Origin: Phycisphaerales bacterium
Lineage (GTDB): Bacteria; Planctomycetota; Phycisphaerae; Tepidisphaerales; Tepidisphaeraceae
DNA length: 64,000 nucleotides
Direction: 5' to 3'
Assembly: GCA_020847545.1 (NCBI GenBank)
Contig: JADLBV010000004.1
Span: 1 to 64,000, forward strand
Positions 43,158 through 52,699 of the stretch are shown here, piece by piece. The notes below the pieces were generated by a model, which saw nothing but the letters and a program-made list of their open reading frames with translations, had not been told where the DNA came from and searched no databases. The position numbers were made by a program, and so were the translations under genes. The stretch's first letter is position 1. Every line of letters starts with the position of its first letter.

Positions 43158-46151
43158 CTATTGCTGGCGGAATTTCTCCAAATCCAGAAAAACCTGCGGA
43201 TACAGGACATAACTGAGCACATCCACATCCCTTGGCTCGCGATGGATTTTGCCGGTGAGTTCCTTTTTGGTCGCCTCGAAATCCACCTTGGGCAGTTTCG
43301 CCCCGGCGCGCCCTCGAATCGGCTCAACGCCGGCCGAGTTCAGGATGATTTTCTGCAACACCTTCGGCCAGCCACCATCAGGCACGCCGATCGCCCCCTG
43401 CATCATCTCCACAACGCTTTTGGGGAAGCTCAATTTCCGGTCCGGCGACAGCACATCCATGGCCGTCAGGTTGTTGGTCACCATGAACAGCGCCATGTCA
43501 CCCACCACCTTGCTCGACGGCGTCACCTTGACGATGTCGCCGAACAGTTGGTTGACGGTCGCATACGCATCGGCCACCTCATGCCACCGGTCGGCCAGAT
43601 GCAGACTCTTGGCCTGTTGACGCAGATTGGTGTATTGCCCGCCGGGCATTTCATGCTCATACACCTCGGCGGTCCCCGATTTCAGCCCCTCTTCAAACGG
43701 ATAATAATAATCCCGCACCGCCTGCCAATAATCGCTCAGGGCGTTGAGTGACCTCAAATCCAAACCAGAATCCCTTGGCGTGTTTTTCAAGGCCGCAGCC
43801 AGCGAATTGAGATTCGGCTGGCTGGTGGTTCCGCTCATGGATGACAACGCCGCATCGGCGATGTCCACCCCCGCATCGCACGCCCGCAGCACCGAACTTG
43901 CATTGATGCCGCTGGTGTCGTGAGTATGGAAATGGATCGGCACATCCACCTCCTGCCGCAGCGCCTTGACCAGCGCATAGGCCGCGTAAGGCTTGCACAA
44001 CCCGGCCATGTCCTTGATGCCCAGGATGTGCGCCCCTCGCTTCACCAGCTCTTTGGCCATTTTGACGTAATAATCGAGCGTGAACTTGGTGCGCTGCGGA
44101 TCGAGAATGTCGCCGCTGTAACAGATGGCCGCCTCGCACAGCGACGAGGTCTTTTCCAACACCGCATCCATCGCGACCGTCATGTTGTCCACGACATTCA
44201 GCGAGTCAAAAATGCGGAAAACATCGATCCCGTGACTTGCGCTGTCGATGATGAACTGCCGAACGGCGTTGTCGGGATAATTGGTGTACCCCACCGCGTT
44301 GCTCGCCCGCAGCAGCATCTGGAAGGGGATGTTGGGGATTTTCGCCCGCAACTGATCCAGCCGGTCCCACGGGTCTTCCTGCAAAAACCGCATGGAGGCG
44401 TCAAACGTCGCCCCGCCCCACATCTCAAGGCTGAACAGCCCCGATTCCATCCGCGAAACCGCATCGGCGATCTTCACCAGATCAAAAGTCCGCACCCGCG
44501 TCGCCAGCAACGACTGGTGGGCATCGCGCATCGTGGTGTCGGTAAAGAGCATGCGCTTTTGTTTACGCACCCACTGGGCGAATTTTTCCGGCCCCATCTC
44601 CAGCAGCTTGTTGCGCAAACCGGCCGGCACATCACCGCGCGGCGCGTTGGGCATTGGCGGATCGACAAATTCCCGACCCGAAACGGCCTTCCCTTTGACA
44701 TCCGGCCGGCTGTTGACGATCACATCTCCCAGATAACTGAGAATTTTCGTCGCCCGATCCCGCTTGGGTTGGAAATGGAACAGCTCCGGTGTGGTGTCGA
44801 TGAAGGTTGTGGTCGCATTTCCGCTTTGAAAGACCGGGTTGAGGATCAGGTTTTCCAGAAACGGGATGTTGCTCTTGACCCCGCGCACGCGAAATTCGCG
44901 CAACGCCCGGTCCATCCGTCGAATCGCCTCGGCAAAGGTCGTCCCCCACGCCGTCAGTTTCACCAGCAGCGAGTCGAAATAGGGTGTGATGACCGCGCCA
45001 CTGAAGGCCGTCCCACCATCGAGTCGAATGCCGAATCCCGCCGCCGACCGGTACGTCGCCAAACGGCCGTAATCGGGAATAAAGTGGTTTTCCGGATCCT
45101 CCGTGGTGATTCGGCACTGCACCGCGTATCCGCGCGTCTCGATCTTATCCTGTTTTGGCACATTCAACGGCGCTTCGTGCAGCTTGTGCCCCTGGCAGAT
45201 TAGAATCTGGCTTTTCACAAGGTCCACGCCGGTCACCACCTCGGTGACGGTGTGTTCCACCTGGATGCGCGGATTGACCTCGATGAAAAAGAATTCCTGA
45301 TGATCCATATCCACCAGAAATTCCACCGTGCCGGCCGCCTGATAGTTCACCGGCTTGCACAGCCGAACGGCCGCATCGCAGATGCGTTGCCGCATCTCCT
45401 GCGACAAATTCACGCTGGGTGCGATCTCCACCACCTTCTGGTGACGTCGCTGCACCGAACAGTCCCGTTCCCACAGGTGAACCAGATTTCCGTGCGAATC
45501 CCCCAGAATCTGCACTTCAATGTGCTTGGCGCGGGCGATGTACCGCTCAATGAACACCTCCGCCCGACCAAACGCCGCACCGGCCTCGCGCTGGGCCTCT
45601 TCCAGCTTGCCCGCCAGTTCGGATTCATTGCGCACCACGCGCATTCCGCGCCCGCCGCCGCCGAAACTGGCCTTGATGATGATCGGATATCCCACCTCTT
45701 TGGCGGCCGATTTCACCTGCGCCAAATCCTTCAACGCGCGATCCGTCCCCGGCACGGTGGGCACTTTCGCCTGAACCGCCAGCCGTTTGGCGGCGGTCTT
45801 GTCCCCGAACATTTCCAACATCCGCGGCGTCGGGCCGATGAAGGTGATGCCGTTCTTCTCGCACGCCCGCGCCAAATCCGCGTTTTCCGCCAGAAACCCA
45901 TACCCCGGATGAATCGCATCCACCCCATGTTCCAACGCCACCGCGATGATCGCGTCGATGTTCAAATATCCCTTGACCGGCTCGCCCCCTTCTTCTGGGC
46001 CGATCAGATACGCTTCATCCGCCTTAAATCGATGTAGTGCAAAACGATCTTCATAGGTATAAATCGCCACCGTCTCCAGCCCCAGCTCCGTGGCGGCGCG
46101 AAAGACTCGTATGGCGATCTCACTTCGATTGGCTACCAGTAACTTGCGCAT
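43158..46151 (-). CDS. pyc: Pyruvate carboxylase, biotin carboxylase and carboxyltransferase domains (stop codon in mid-gene)
   Basis: Makes oxaloacetate from pyruvate. 997 residues: biotin carboxylase domain (about 1-450; KLLVANRSEIAIRVFRA, GGGGRGMR, EVNPRIQVEHTVTE), carboxyltransferase barrel (about 530-800; FTDTTMRDAHQSLLATR, MWGGATFDASMRFL, HTHDTSG) and the following PYC/OADA domain. It ends FRQQ at TAG 43158-43160, where homologues read Tyr and continue (FRKEYGD...). The start is ATG 46151 (ggatgaag eight bases upstream); ATG 46160 is an alternative. The full family length is about 1,150 residues, which matches this part plus the C-terminal part. Confidence 0.92.
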   Translation of the reverse strand: MRKLLVANRSEIAIRVFRAATELGLETVAIYTYEDRFALHRFKADEAYLIGPEEGGEPVKGYLNIDAIIAVALEHGVDAIHPGYGFLAENADLARACEKNGITFIGPTPRMLEMFGDKTAAKRLAVQAKVPTVPGTDRALKDLAQVKSAAKEVGYPIIIKASFGGGGRGMRVVRNESELAGKLEEAQREAGAAFGRAEVFIERYIARAKHIEVQILGDSHGNLVHLWERDCSVQRRHQKVVEIAPSVNLSQEMRQRICDAAVRLCKPVNYQAAGTVEFLVDMDHQEFFFIEVNPRIQVEHTVTEVVTGVDLVKSQILICQGHKLHEAPLNVPKQDKIETRGYAVQCRITTEDPENHFIPDYGRLATYRSAAGFGIRLDGGTAFSGAVITPYFDSLLVKLTAWGTTFAEAIRRMDRALREFRVRGVKSNIPFLENLILNPVFQSGNATTTFIDTTPELFHFQPKRDRATKILSYLGDVIVNSRPDVKGKAVSGREFVDPPMPNAPRGDVPAGLRNKLLEMGPEKFAQWVRKQKRMLFTDTTMRDAHQSLLATRVRTFDLVKIADAVSRMESGLFSLEMWGGATFDASMRFLQEDPWDRLDQLRAKIPNIPFQMLLRASNAVGYTNYPDNAVRQFIIDSASHGIDVFRIFDSLNVVDNMTVAMDAVLEKTSSLCEAAICYSGDILDPQRTKFTLDYYVKMAKELVKRGAHILGIKDMAGLCKPYAAYALVKALRQEVDVPIHFHTHDTSGINASSVLRACDAGVDIADAALSSMSGTTSQPNLNSLAAALKNTPRDSGLDLRSLNALSDYWQAVRDYYYPFEEGLKSGTAEVYEHEMPGGQYTNLRQQAKSLHLADRWHEVADAYATVNQLFGDIVKVTPSSKVVGDMALFMVTNNLTAMDVLSPDRKLSFPKSVVEMMQGAIGVPDGGWPKVLQKIILNSAGVEPIRGRAGAKLPKVDFEATKKELTGKIHREPRDVDVLSYVLYPQVFLDLEKFRQQ

Positions 46152-46320
46152 GTACTTCATCCAGGCGGGCGAGCAATAAAATGACAAAATGACACCCATC
46201 GGCCCCGTCGGGCCTCATCGGCCGCGTTATTGTGGGCCACCGGCCATATTTTTCAAGCAACCGGCGATTTTTCATCCCCTTCGTGCCAAATTCCCCGCTT
46301 TCCTTTACATTGTTCACGCT

Positions 46321-48324
46321 ATGAAAACCAGCATGGAATGGCTCTTTGAATATCTCCCCGGCGAACTGCCCGCAACCACCGCCGCCGACGCCCTCACCAA
46401 CGGCGGCCTGCCGGTGGAAGTGATCGAACGCCACGGGGACGACACCGTCATCGACGTGGAAGTGACCAGCAACCGGGGCGACTGTTTGTCGCACCTGGGG
46501 ATCGCCCGTGAATTGTCCGCCTTGTTGAACCGACCGTTTAAGCCGCTGGAACCATCCGCCAAAGAATCCGCGCCGGCCGCCGACACCCTGACAAGCGTGA
46601 CCATCGAATCACCACTTTGTCCTCATTATCAGGCCAGGATCATCCGCAATGTCAAAGTCGGTCCCACCCCGCAATGGATGGTTCGTCGGTTGGAGGCGGT
46701 GGGGTTGCGATCGATCAATAACATTGTTGATGTGACGAACTATGTCATGCTGGAGATGGGGCAGCCTTTGCATGCCTTTGATTTTGACAAACTGGTCGGC
46801 CGGCGGATTGTGGTTCGCGAGGCTCGCGCGGGTGAAAAAATCACCAGCATCGACGGGCATGAGCGTATTTTGCAGCCGGGGATGCTGGTAATCGCGGATG
46901 CCGATCGGCCGGTGGCGCTGGCGGGGGTGATGGGTGGATTGGAGAGCGAGGTTTCCGCCGGCACGGCCAATATTTTGCTGGAATCGGCGCGGTTCGACCC
47001 CCTGTCGGTGCGCAACACCGCGCGCACGCTGGCGATGAAAAGCGATAGTTCCTATCGATTTGAGCGTGGGATTGATCCGACATTGCCGGGGCGTGCCGGG
47101 CTTCGCGCGGCGCAGCTTATATTACAAATAGCAGGTGGCGAATTGTCGGCTGGCGTGGTCGAGGCGGGACAAAGTGGATCCAAGCCCCAAAAACTGACCC
47201 TTCGGTTGGCCAAACTCAAGCAGGTCTTGGGGATCGAATTGCCTGTTGATGCGGTGTCGGACGCGCTGAATCGTCTGCAATTGAAGCCCACCCGCGCGGG
47301 GGAGGCTTTTGAGGTTTGTATCCCCAGTTGGCGGCTGGACTTAAACATCGAGGTCGATCTGGTGGAGGAAGTGGCCCGCGTGGTGGGTTATGACAAGGTT
47401 CCGGTGCGGGATGAAATTTCGATTCGCCTGACGCCGCCCGAACCGGAGCGGGTGACGATGGATTTGATCCGGTCGGTGCTGGTGGCGGGGGGATATAACG
47501 AGGCGGTGACGTTCAGTTGGGTGAGTGATTTGCTGGCGCGCGATTTTGTGCCGCCCGAGGCGCACGATCTGCTGCGGGCCGAACATGCGGTGCGAAAGGC
47601 GGATGGGCAGTTGCGGCCCAGTTTGATCCCAGGCTTGTTGGAGGCGTTAGTTCGCAATGAGTCGGCCGGGAATCAAGGTGTTCGGTTGTATGAGATTGGC
47701 GGTTCATTCTGGAGCGATTCGGTCGGCGCGGTGGTGGAACGCCGACACATTGGCCTGACGGGTGGGGATGTTCGCCATCTTCGCGGCACGATTGAGGAAT
47801 TGCTTTCTCGTCTGAACGCCAGTCGGAAGGTCAAAATATCTCCCGATCAACGGCCGGGTTATGCCCCCGGCGCGTGCGGGCGGATTGAATGGGAAGGTAA
47901 AGTGATCGGGCATCTGGGACAACTTGATCCCGCCATTGAAAACAAACTGGGATTGCGGCAGACCCCGGCGATCGCGGAGTTGGATTGCGATGCGCTGATC
48001 GCGGGGGCGCAGCATGTGCCGCAGTTGAGGGCGCTGCCGAAATACCCCGCGATTCGGCGTGACTTGTCGCTGGTGGTGGATGAACAGATGCGTTATGAGC
48101 AGGTGGAACAGCTAGTCCATGGCGTGCGACCGGAGCTATTGGAAGAACTGGAATATGTCACCACCTATAAAGGCAAGCCGCTGGAAAAAGGGACCAAGAG
48201 CATCACCATCACGCTGGTCTTCCGTTCATCCCAGGGAACACTGACCGGCGAACAGGTGGAACAGTCAGTGCAGAAGGTGATCGACGCCGCCAGGGATAAG
48301 TTGAAGGCGACGTTGCGCGCGTAG
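46321..48324 (+). CDS. pheT: Phenylalanine--tRNA ligase beta subunit, short form
   Basis: Editing and tRNA-binding subunit of PheRS. From ATG 46321, 667 residues against about 795 in E. coli. After the first 40 residues (MKTSMEWLFEYLPGELPATT) it goes straight to DVEVTSNRGDCLSHLGIAREL. The EMAP/OB tRNA-binding domain (about 105 residues) present in most bacteria is therefore missing. The B3/B4 editing domain, B5 domains, the class II-like core (SSYRFERGIDPTLPG, YEIGGSFW) and the C-terminal FDX-ACB domain (ALPKYPAIRRDLSLVV) are present. pheS is not adjacent. Confidence 0.93.
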   Translation: MKTSMEWLFEYLPGELPATTAADALTNGGLPVEVIERHGDDTVIDVEVTSNRGDCLSHLGIARELSALLNRPFKPLEPSAKESAPAADTLTSVTIESPLCPHYQARIIRNVKVGPTPQWMVRRLEAVGLRSINNIVDVTNYVMLEMGQPLHAFDFDKLVGRRIVVREARAGEKITSIDGHERILQPGMLVIADADRPVALAGVMGGLESEVSAGTANILLESARFDPLSVRNTARTLAMKSDSSYRFERGIDPTLPGRAGLRAAQLILQIAGGELSAGVVEAGQSGSKPQKLTLRLAKLKQVLGIELPVDAVSDALNRLQLKPTRAGEAFEVCIPSWRLDLNIEVDLVEEVARVVGYDKVPVRDEISIRLTPPEPERVTMDLIRSVLVAGGYNEAVTFSWVSDLLARDFVPPEAHDLLRAEHAVRKADGQLRPSLIPGLLEALVRNESAGNQGVRLYEIGGSFWSDSVGAVVERRHIGLTGGDVRHLRGTIEELLSRLNASRKVKISPDQRPGYAPGACGRIEWEGKVIGHLGQLDPAIENKLGLRQTPAIAELDCDALIAGAQHVPQLRALPKYPAIRRDLSLVVDEQMRYEQVEQLVHGVRPELLEELEYVTTYKGKPLEKGTKSITITLVFRSSQGTLTGEQVEQSVQKVIDAARDKLKATLRA

Positions 48325-48376
48325 GGAGGGATTCATCCTGCCACGATGCGGAATTTTATGTTGTTGAAGGGATGCA

Positions 48377-48712
48377 TCATGCCCACTTGTGGAACATGAA
48401 AAACCCGGCCAGCGCGATCAGCACAAATCCCACGGCATAGTTCCACTGAAATTTTTCGTTCAGGTATGTCACCGAGAAAACCGCGAAGACGACCAGTGTG
48501 ATGATCTCCTGGATGGTCTTGAGCTGCGCAGCGCTGAATCCCTGGTTGTGGCCGATCCGATTGGCGGGGACCTGAAAGCAATATTCCAGAAATGCGATCA
48601 GCCAACTGACGAGTATGACCACCCACAATGCCCGATCCTTGTGCTTGAGATGCCCATACCATGCGAAGGTCATAAAGATGTTGGAGATCGTCAGCAGCAA
48701 AATGGTTTTCAT
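48377..48712 (-). CDS. DMT-family membrane protein (DUF486)
   Basis: 111-residue integral protein with four predicted helices (ILLLTISNIFMTFAWYGHLK; ALWVVILVSWLIAFLEYCF; EIITLVVFAVFSVTYL; VGFVLIALAGFFMFHKWA). VPANRIG and QLKTIQEIITL are typical of DUF486, a small relative of the drug/metabolite transporter superfamily. The function is not known. Confidence 0.88.
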   Translation of the reverse strand: MKTILLLTISNIFMTFAWYGHLKHKDRALWVVILVSWLIAFLEYCFQVPANRIGHNQGFSAAQLKTIQEIITLVVFAVFSVTYLNEKFQWNYAVGFVLIALAGFFMFHKWA

Positions 48713-48840
48713 GGGGCGGTATGGTAGCGAATCGCAGCCAAGGGCGAAGAATTGATGGCCGAGCGGGCGGCTAACCTTAACATAACCCGAACTTGCGACC
48801 GCTTTGGCCTATCGCGTACTCAAAACGGGCAAAAATTTTC

Positions 48841-48868
48841 TTGTAAACCCTAATTCTTGGTGTACAAT
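48841..48868 (+). promoter_or_regulatory. Promoter of the putative glycosidase locus
   Basis: TTGTAA (48841-48846), 16-base spacer, TACAAT (48863-48868). A LacI-type operator follows eight bases after the -10. The 5' leader to ATG 48962 would be about 87 bases. Confidence 0.6.
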
Positions 48869-48876
48869 TCGTCTCA

Positions 48877-48890
48877 TGCAACCGCTTGCA
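48877..48890. promoter_or_regulatory. Putative LacI-family operator
   Basis: TGCAACCGCTTGCA fits the LacI/GalR-type consensus TGNAANCGNTTNCA at all fixed positions. It overlaps the predicted transcription start of the promoter at 48841-48868. A LacI-family regulator gene lies 3.8 kb downstream (52700-53743). Confidence 0.6.
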
Positions 48891-48961
48891 GAAGGTGTTG
48901 CCATTTGCAGGCGGGGCGTGATTGCGGAACAGGTGAGTTGCGATTGATCAAGGATCGATTC

Positions 48962-51463
48962 ATGGGATTGAAACGGATGAATCAATGGGTCGGTGGTTTT
49001 GTCGGCTTGGTCTTACTGGTCGGCCTGACAGTGGCCCGGCCGGCAAGGGCACAGCAGCAGAACATCGCCCTGGGTCGGCCGTATGTCATGGAGAATGCTC
49101 CCAATTATCCCGCCACGACTGAGCCGGGGGATGCAACACAACTTACCGATGGGCAGTATGCGAATCCCAAGGAGACCCTGTGGGTGCAGAATTGCATTGT
49201 GGGTTGGCGGAATATCATTCCGATCGTCGTCACGATAGATCTGGGTTCGGTTCAGCCGATTTCCGGGGCATCGTTCAGCACGGCCGCCTGGTCGCCGGCG
49301 GGGGCCGATTGGCCCAAGGCCATTTTTGTGCTGGTGAGTGAGAACGAGAAAGTCTGGCGGGAGGCGGGCGATCTGGTCAAACTCTCGTTGCAGGCGGGGC
49401 GTGTACCGGCGCCGGCCGTTGAAGGGGGCAATTTCCGTTACACCACGGATCAGATGAAGGGGCGGGGGCGATATGTCCGTTTTGTCATGGTCCCCAGCAT
49501 GTCTTTCTTGTTTTGCGATGAGATTGAGGTGTATCGAGGGCCGGATGCTTTGTTGAACGCGCCGGTGCAGGGGAAGGTAGTCACGGATATGACCCGGCTG
49601 GTACGGGTGGCCGCCACCAATGCGGGTGTTCGCAATCGGTTAAATGCGGATTTGGCCGCTGTTCGCGCACGGCTTGATGCGTCGAACATCCCGGCCGGTC
49701 AAAAAGCAGCGTTGTCGGCACGATTGGATGAGGCGCGTGACGCGGTTTTGAATGTGCCGGATGCCGATCCGGAAACGTTCCGCACGATCTTTCCGATGAA
49801 CGACGCGCAGGGCAATATTTTAAGGATCAACGGGGCGATTTCGCATGAGATGGGTTTGCCGGCCTTGTCGATTCGCAAGGTGGATCGATATGAGCTTTTT
49901 TCGGCGTTTGAGGCCGGCAAACCCGCCGTCAGGCCGCCGACGATCTCCATCGCGATGATGGGCAATGAGACCCGCGCGGATGCGTTTTTGCTGAGCAATG
50001 CAACCGAGAAACCCATTGATGCGAAGATTCAGTTGTTGTCGTTGCCGGGTGGACCGACGCCGCCATGGCTGAGCCTTTCGGTCATTCCCTGGACAGATAC
50101 CTATAATGGAACACCCGTGGCGGCCGCCTTGCCGATCACAAAGGGTGTTGACGGCGCCTATCCGGTGACACTGCCGGTGGGGTTGACGAGCAAAATCTGG
50201 ATTTCGGTCGATTCATCGAAGCTTGATGCGGGTGAATACAAAGGCCAACTCCTGATCAACAGCGACTCACAGGCGCTGAGCGTGCCGTTGACGTTGACGG
50301 TCTCCCCGATCCGGATGGGAACTCCCCGGTTGTCGTTGGGTATGTGGGACAGCGCGAATGATGGGCGGTTCAAGAAGACCACGAAGGCGGCCATCGACAT
50401 GATGCGATCGCATTTTGTGGACAGCCCATGGGCCAATCGCGATGTGCTGCCCTGGCCGGCCGCCGGTGATTTTGATGCCGCGGGCAAACTCATCAAGCCG
50501 CTGGAGACGCGGGAATTGGATGCGTGGGTCAAGTTGTGGCCGGGGGCGCGGCGATATCTGGTCTTTGCCAATGTACTGGCTTACGGCGATCTCAACAGTT
50601 CGTTTGCGGGTACGAAGGAGGGTTCGCCTGAATTTGATGCGCGGGTGGGGTCATGGGCCAAGGCGCTGGCGGAGCATCTGCAAAAGCTGAAGCTCGATCC
50701 ATCGCAGCTTGGTTTGCTGCTGCTGGATGAGCCGCTCAATGAAGAACAGGAACAGCGTGTGATCGCATGGTCCAAGGCGATTCACGCGGTGACGCCCACG
50801 ATCAAAGTCTTTCAGGATAGGGCATTTATGCCGGAGTGGTCCAAGCCTGAATATGCCAAACTTCAGGAGCAATCCATCGCCTTGAGCGACATGATTTGTC
50901 CGAATTTCATGTATTACCATGCGGATGGGGCAAAGTCGGTGGAGTTTTTTGAGAATTTCCGCAAGTCGGGCCATCAGTTGTGGTTTTATCAGTGTATGGG
51001 GCCGGTCAAAACCTTCTCGCCGCAGGTTTATTATCGTGAGTTGGCGTGGCATGCCTTTGCGCACCAGATGGAGGGGATCGGATTCTGGGCGTTTTATGAC
51101 AAGGGGAACACGACCAGTTCGTGGAACGAGTACGAGACATCGCAAATCCCGTATACACCAGTCTTTCTGGATCCCAACGGCATTGTCAGCGCCCTGCACT
51201 GGGAGGCGACACGGGAGGGGATTGAGGATTACGAGTATCTGGCCATGTTGCGGGATGCCGCGGGCCGAAGTGGCAATGCGGATTTGAAGTTGCAGGCCGA
51301 CTCGCTGTTGAATGCGTCGGCCGGCGCGTTGAACCGATCCACGCCGGCCAACGACGACTATAAGACCAATTATGCCTGGGTGGCACAGGCGAAGGATGCG
51401 TTCGAGCCGGATGTTTACCGATTGAGGGTGCTGCAACTCTTGGAGAAAATCCAGGGCAACTGA
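48962..51463 (+). CDS. Secreted DUF4091 glycoside hydrolase-like protein
   Basis: 833 residues from ATG 48962 with a signal peptide ending near ARPARA. The N-terminal part (about 30-180) resembles a discoidin-like (F5/8C) carbohydrate-binding fold: NIALGRPY, VTIDLGSVQPISGASFS, GRYVRFVMV. The C-terminal half carries a DUF4091-type module: LLLDEPLNEEQEQRVIAW, YRELAWHAFAHQMEGIGFWAFY, and WEATREGIEDYEYLAML. Such proteins are viewed as TIM-barrel glycosidases acting outside the cytoplasm; the substrate is unknown. It is the first gene of the LacI-linked locus. Confidence 0.82.
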   Translation: MGLKRMNQWVGGFVGLVLLVGLTVARPARAQQQNIALGRPYVMENAPNYPATTEPGDATQLTDGQYANPKETLWVQNCIVGWRNIIPIVVTIDLGSVQPISGASFSTAAWSPAGADWPKAIFVLVSENEKVWREAGDLVKLSLQAGRVPAPAVEGGNFRYTTDQMKGRGRYVRFVMVPSMSFLFCDEIEVYRGPDALLNAPVQGKVVTDMTRLVRVAATNAGVRNRLNADLAAVRARLDASNIPAGQKAALSARLDEARDAVLNVPDADPETFRTIFPMNDAQGNILRINGAISHEMGLPALSIRKVDRYELFSAFEAGKPAVRPPTISIAMMGNETRADAFLLSNATEKPIDAKIQLLSLPGGPTPPWLSLSVIPWTDTYNGTPVAAALPITKGVDGAYPVTLPVGLTSKIWISVDSSKLDAGEYKGQLLINSDSQALSVPLTLTVSPIRMGTPRLSLGMWDSANDGRFKKTTKAAIDMMRSHFVDSPWANRDVLPWPAAGDFDAAGKLIKPLETRELDAWVKLWPGARRYLVFANVLAYGDLNSSFAGTKEGSPEFDARVGSWAKALAEHLQKLKLDPSQLGLLLLDEPLNEEQEQRVIAWSKAIHAVTPTIKVFQDRAFMPEWSKPEYAKLQEQSIALSDMICPNFMYYHADGAKSVEFFENFRKSGHQLWFYQCMGPVKTFSPQVYYRELAWHAFAHQMEGIGFWAFYDKGNTTSSWNEYETSQIPYTPVFLDPNGIVSALHWEATREGIEDYEYLAMLRDAAGRSGNADLKLQADSLLNASAGALNRSTPANDDYKTNYAWVAQAKDAFEPDVYRLRVLQLLEKIQGN

Positions 51464-51493
51464 TCGCTGGCGAATAACGGATTACAGGATTTT

Positions 51494-52684
51494 ATGCAGT
51501 CAAAATCAGCGTCCAACCCGAACGGTTCGATCATTCTTTCCACACCGGTCACGCACAGCGACTGGCTGTGGCGGGACATGGATCGGATCGGCCATGGCGT
51601 CCAAAGCGTGCGCTACATTCTCGACCGGTGCAAACAGGTCGGGTGGAAGCGCATCTACTGGCGATGCTTCGACGGCGGGCAGAGCCTCTACGCCAGCAAA
51701 TTGATGGAGAGCGTCGCCAAGGGGTACAACGCGGACAATTATCATGTGTGGAACGGATCGTGGGATCCAAAGCGGGTCCGGCGGATATTCGACACGTATG
51801 AGAACTTTGACTCGCTGGCCGAGGCGGTGCGGTATGGGCATCAAATCGGGCTGGAGATTCACGCCTGGCTGACGGTCAATGAGGATGATCATGCGTGGGG
51901 GCTGCAGAGCCGGTTTTCGCGGGAGCATCCGCAATATCGCTGGGTGAAGCGTTCGGGACAGCCTTACATCTCGCAGATGAGCTTCGCATTCGAGGAAGTG
52001 CGACAATACAAGTTGGGGCTGATCAAGGAGATTCTCACCTACGACATCGACGGTTTCTTTTTTGACTGGATGCGCACCGGAGATGTTCGCAGCGATCCGC
52101 AGACCACGCCCGATGGAACCGCCGACTTTGGATATGAAAAACCGCTGGTGGAGGCGTTTGAGGCAAAATATGGACTCAAACCGACGCAGGTTCGCAATTA
52201 TGATCCGCGGTGGGTGCAAATGCGGGCCGAGCCGCAATCACAGTTCGTGCGGGCCGCCCATGATCTGATCAAGGGCAAAAGCCGCTCACTGGTGATCTCG
52301 TTCATGGGTCATCACCCCTGGAGCATCCGGGGGACCAATACAACCCCCAACGGCAATTTGAATGGTTTGCTGCTGGATGTTCGCACCTGGGCGCAAAACG
52401 GATGGATCGATGAGGCGGTGGCGGCCGGTTATTATGGTGAAGGATCGACACCGGAGATGGCCTATGCCTATATGAAGGATCTCGTGGGCGATTATTGCCC
52501 GGTCTGGTCGTATGGCTGGGTTCCGGTGGATAGTCAGCAGTTCCAGCAGAGCGTCAAACTGGCCGACAAACTGGGCGCGCCGCAGATTTTGTATTGGGAG
52601 TCGGATTATATCGATTTGCCGGATCGGATTGATGACCACAAATTGGCCGCCGACATGGGAAATTATGCGGCCGGAAAAGTATAA
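51494..52684 (+). CDS. Glycoside-hydrolase-like TIM barrel (family 10/GHL10-like)
   Basis: 396-residue cytoplasmic-looking protein without a signal peptide, 30 bases after the DUF4091 gene. It has barrel strings GWKRIYWRCFDGGQSLYA, YGHQIGLEIHAWLTVNE, EILTYDIDGFFFDWMRTGD (Asp/Glu-rich strand end) and ILYWESDYIDLPDR. These resemble family-10-glycosylhydrolase-like proteins (GHL10/DUF187 type). The presumed acids cannot be fixed by eye. It probably works on products of the secreted partner. Confidence 0.7.
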   Translation: MQSKSASNPNGSIILSTPVTHSDWLWRDMDRIGHGVQSVRYILDRCKQVGWKRIYWRCFDGGQSLYASKLMESVAKGYNADNYHVWNGSWDPKRVRRIFDTYENFDSLAEAVRYGHQIGLEIHAWLTVNEDDHAWGLQSRFSREHPQYRWVKRSGQPYISQMSFAFEEVRQYKLGLIKEILTYDIDGFFFDWMRTGDVRSDPQTTPDGTADFGYEKPLVEAFEAKYGLKPTQVRNYDPRWVQMRAEPQSQFVRAAHDLIKGKSRSLVISFMGHHPWSIRGTNTTPNGNLNGLLLDVRTWAQNGWIDEAVAAGYYGEGSTPEMAYAYMKDLVGDYCPVWSYGWVPVDSQQFQQSVKLADKLGAPQILYWESDYIDLPDRIDDHKLAADMGNYAAGKV

Positions 52685-52699
52685 GGATGCGGAATTAAC

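Noticed and set aside
43920-45203. 427-codon plus-strand frame opposite pyc
   Set aside because: Antisense shadow of the pyruvate carboxylase gene; no motifs.
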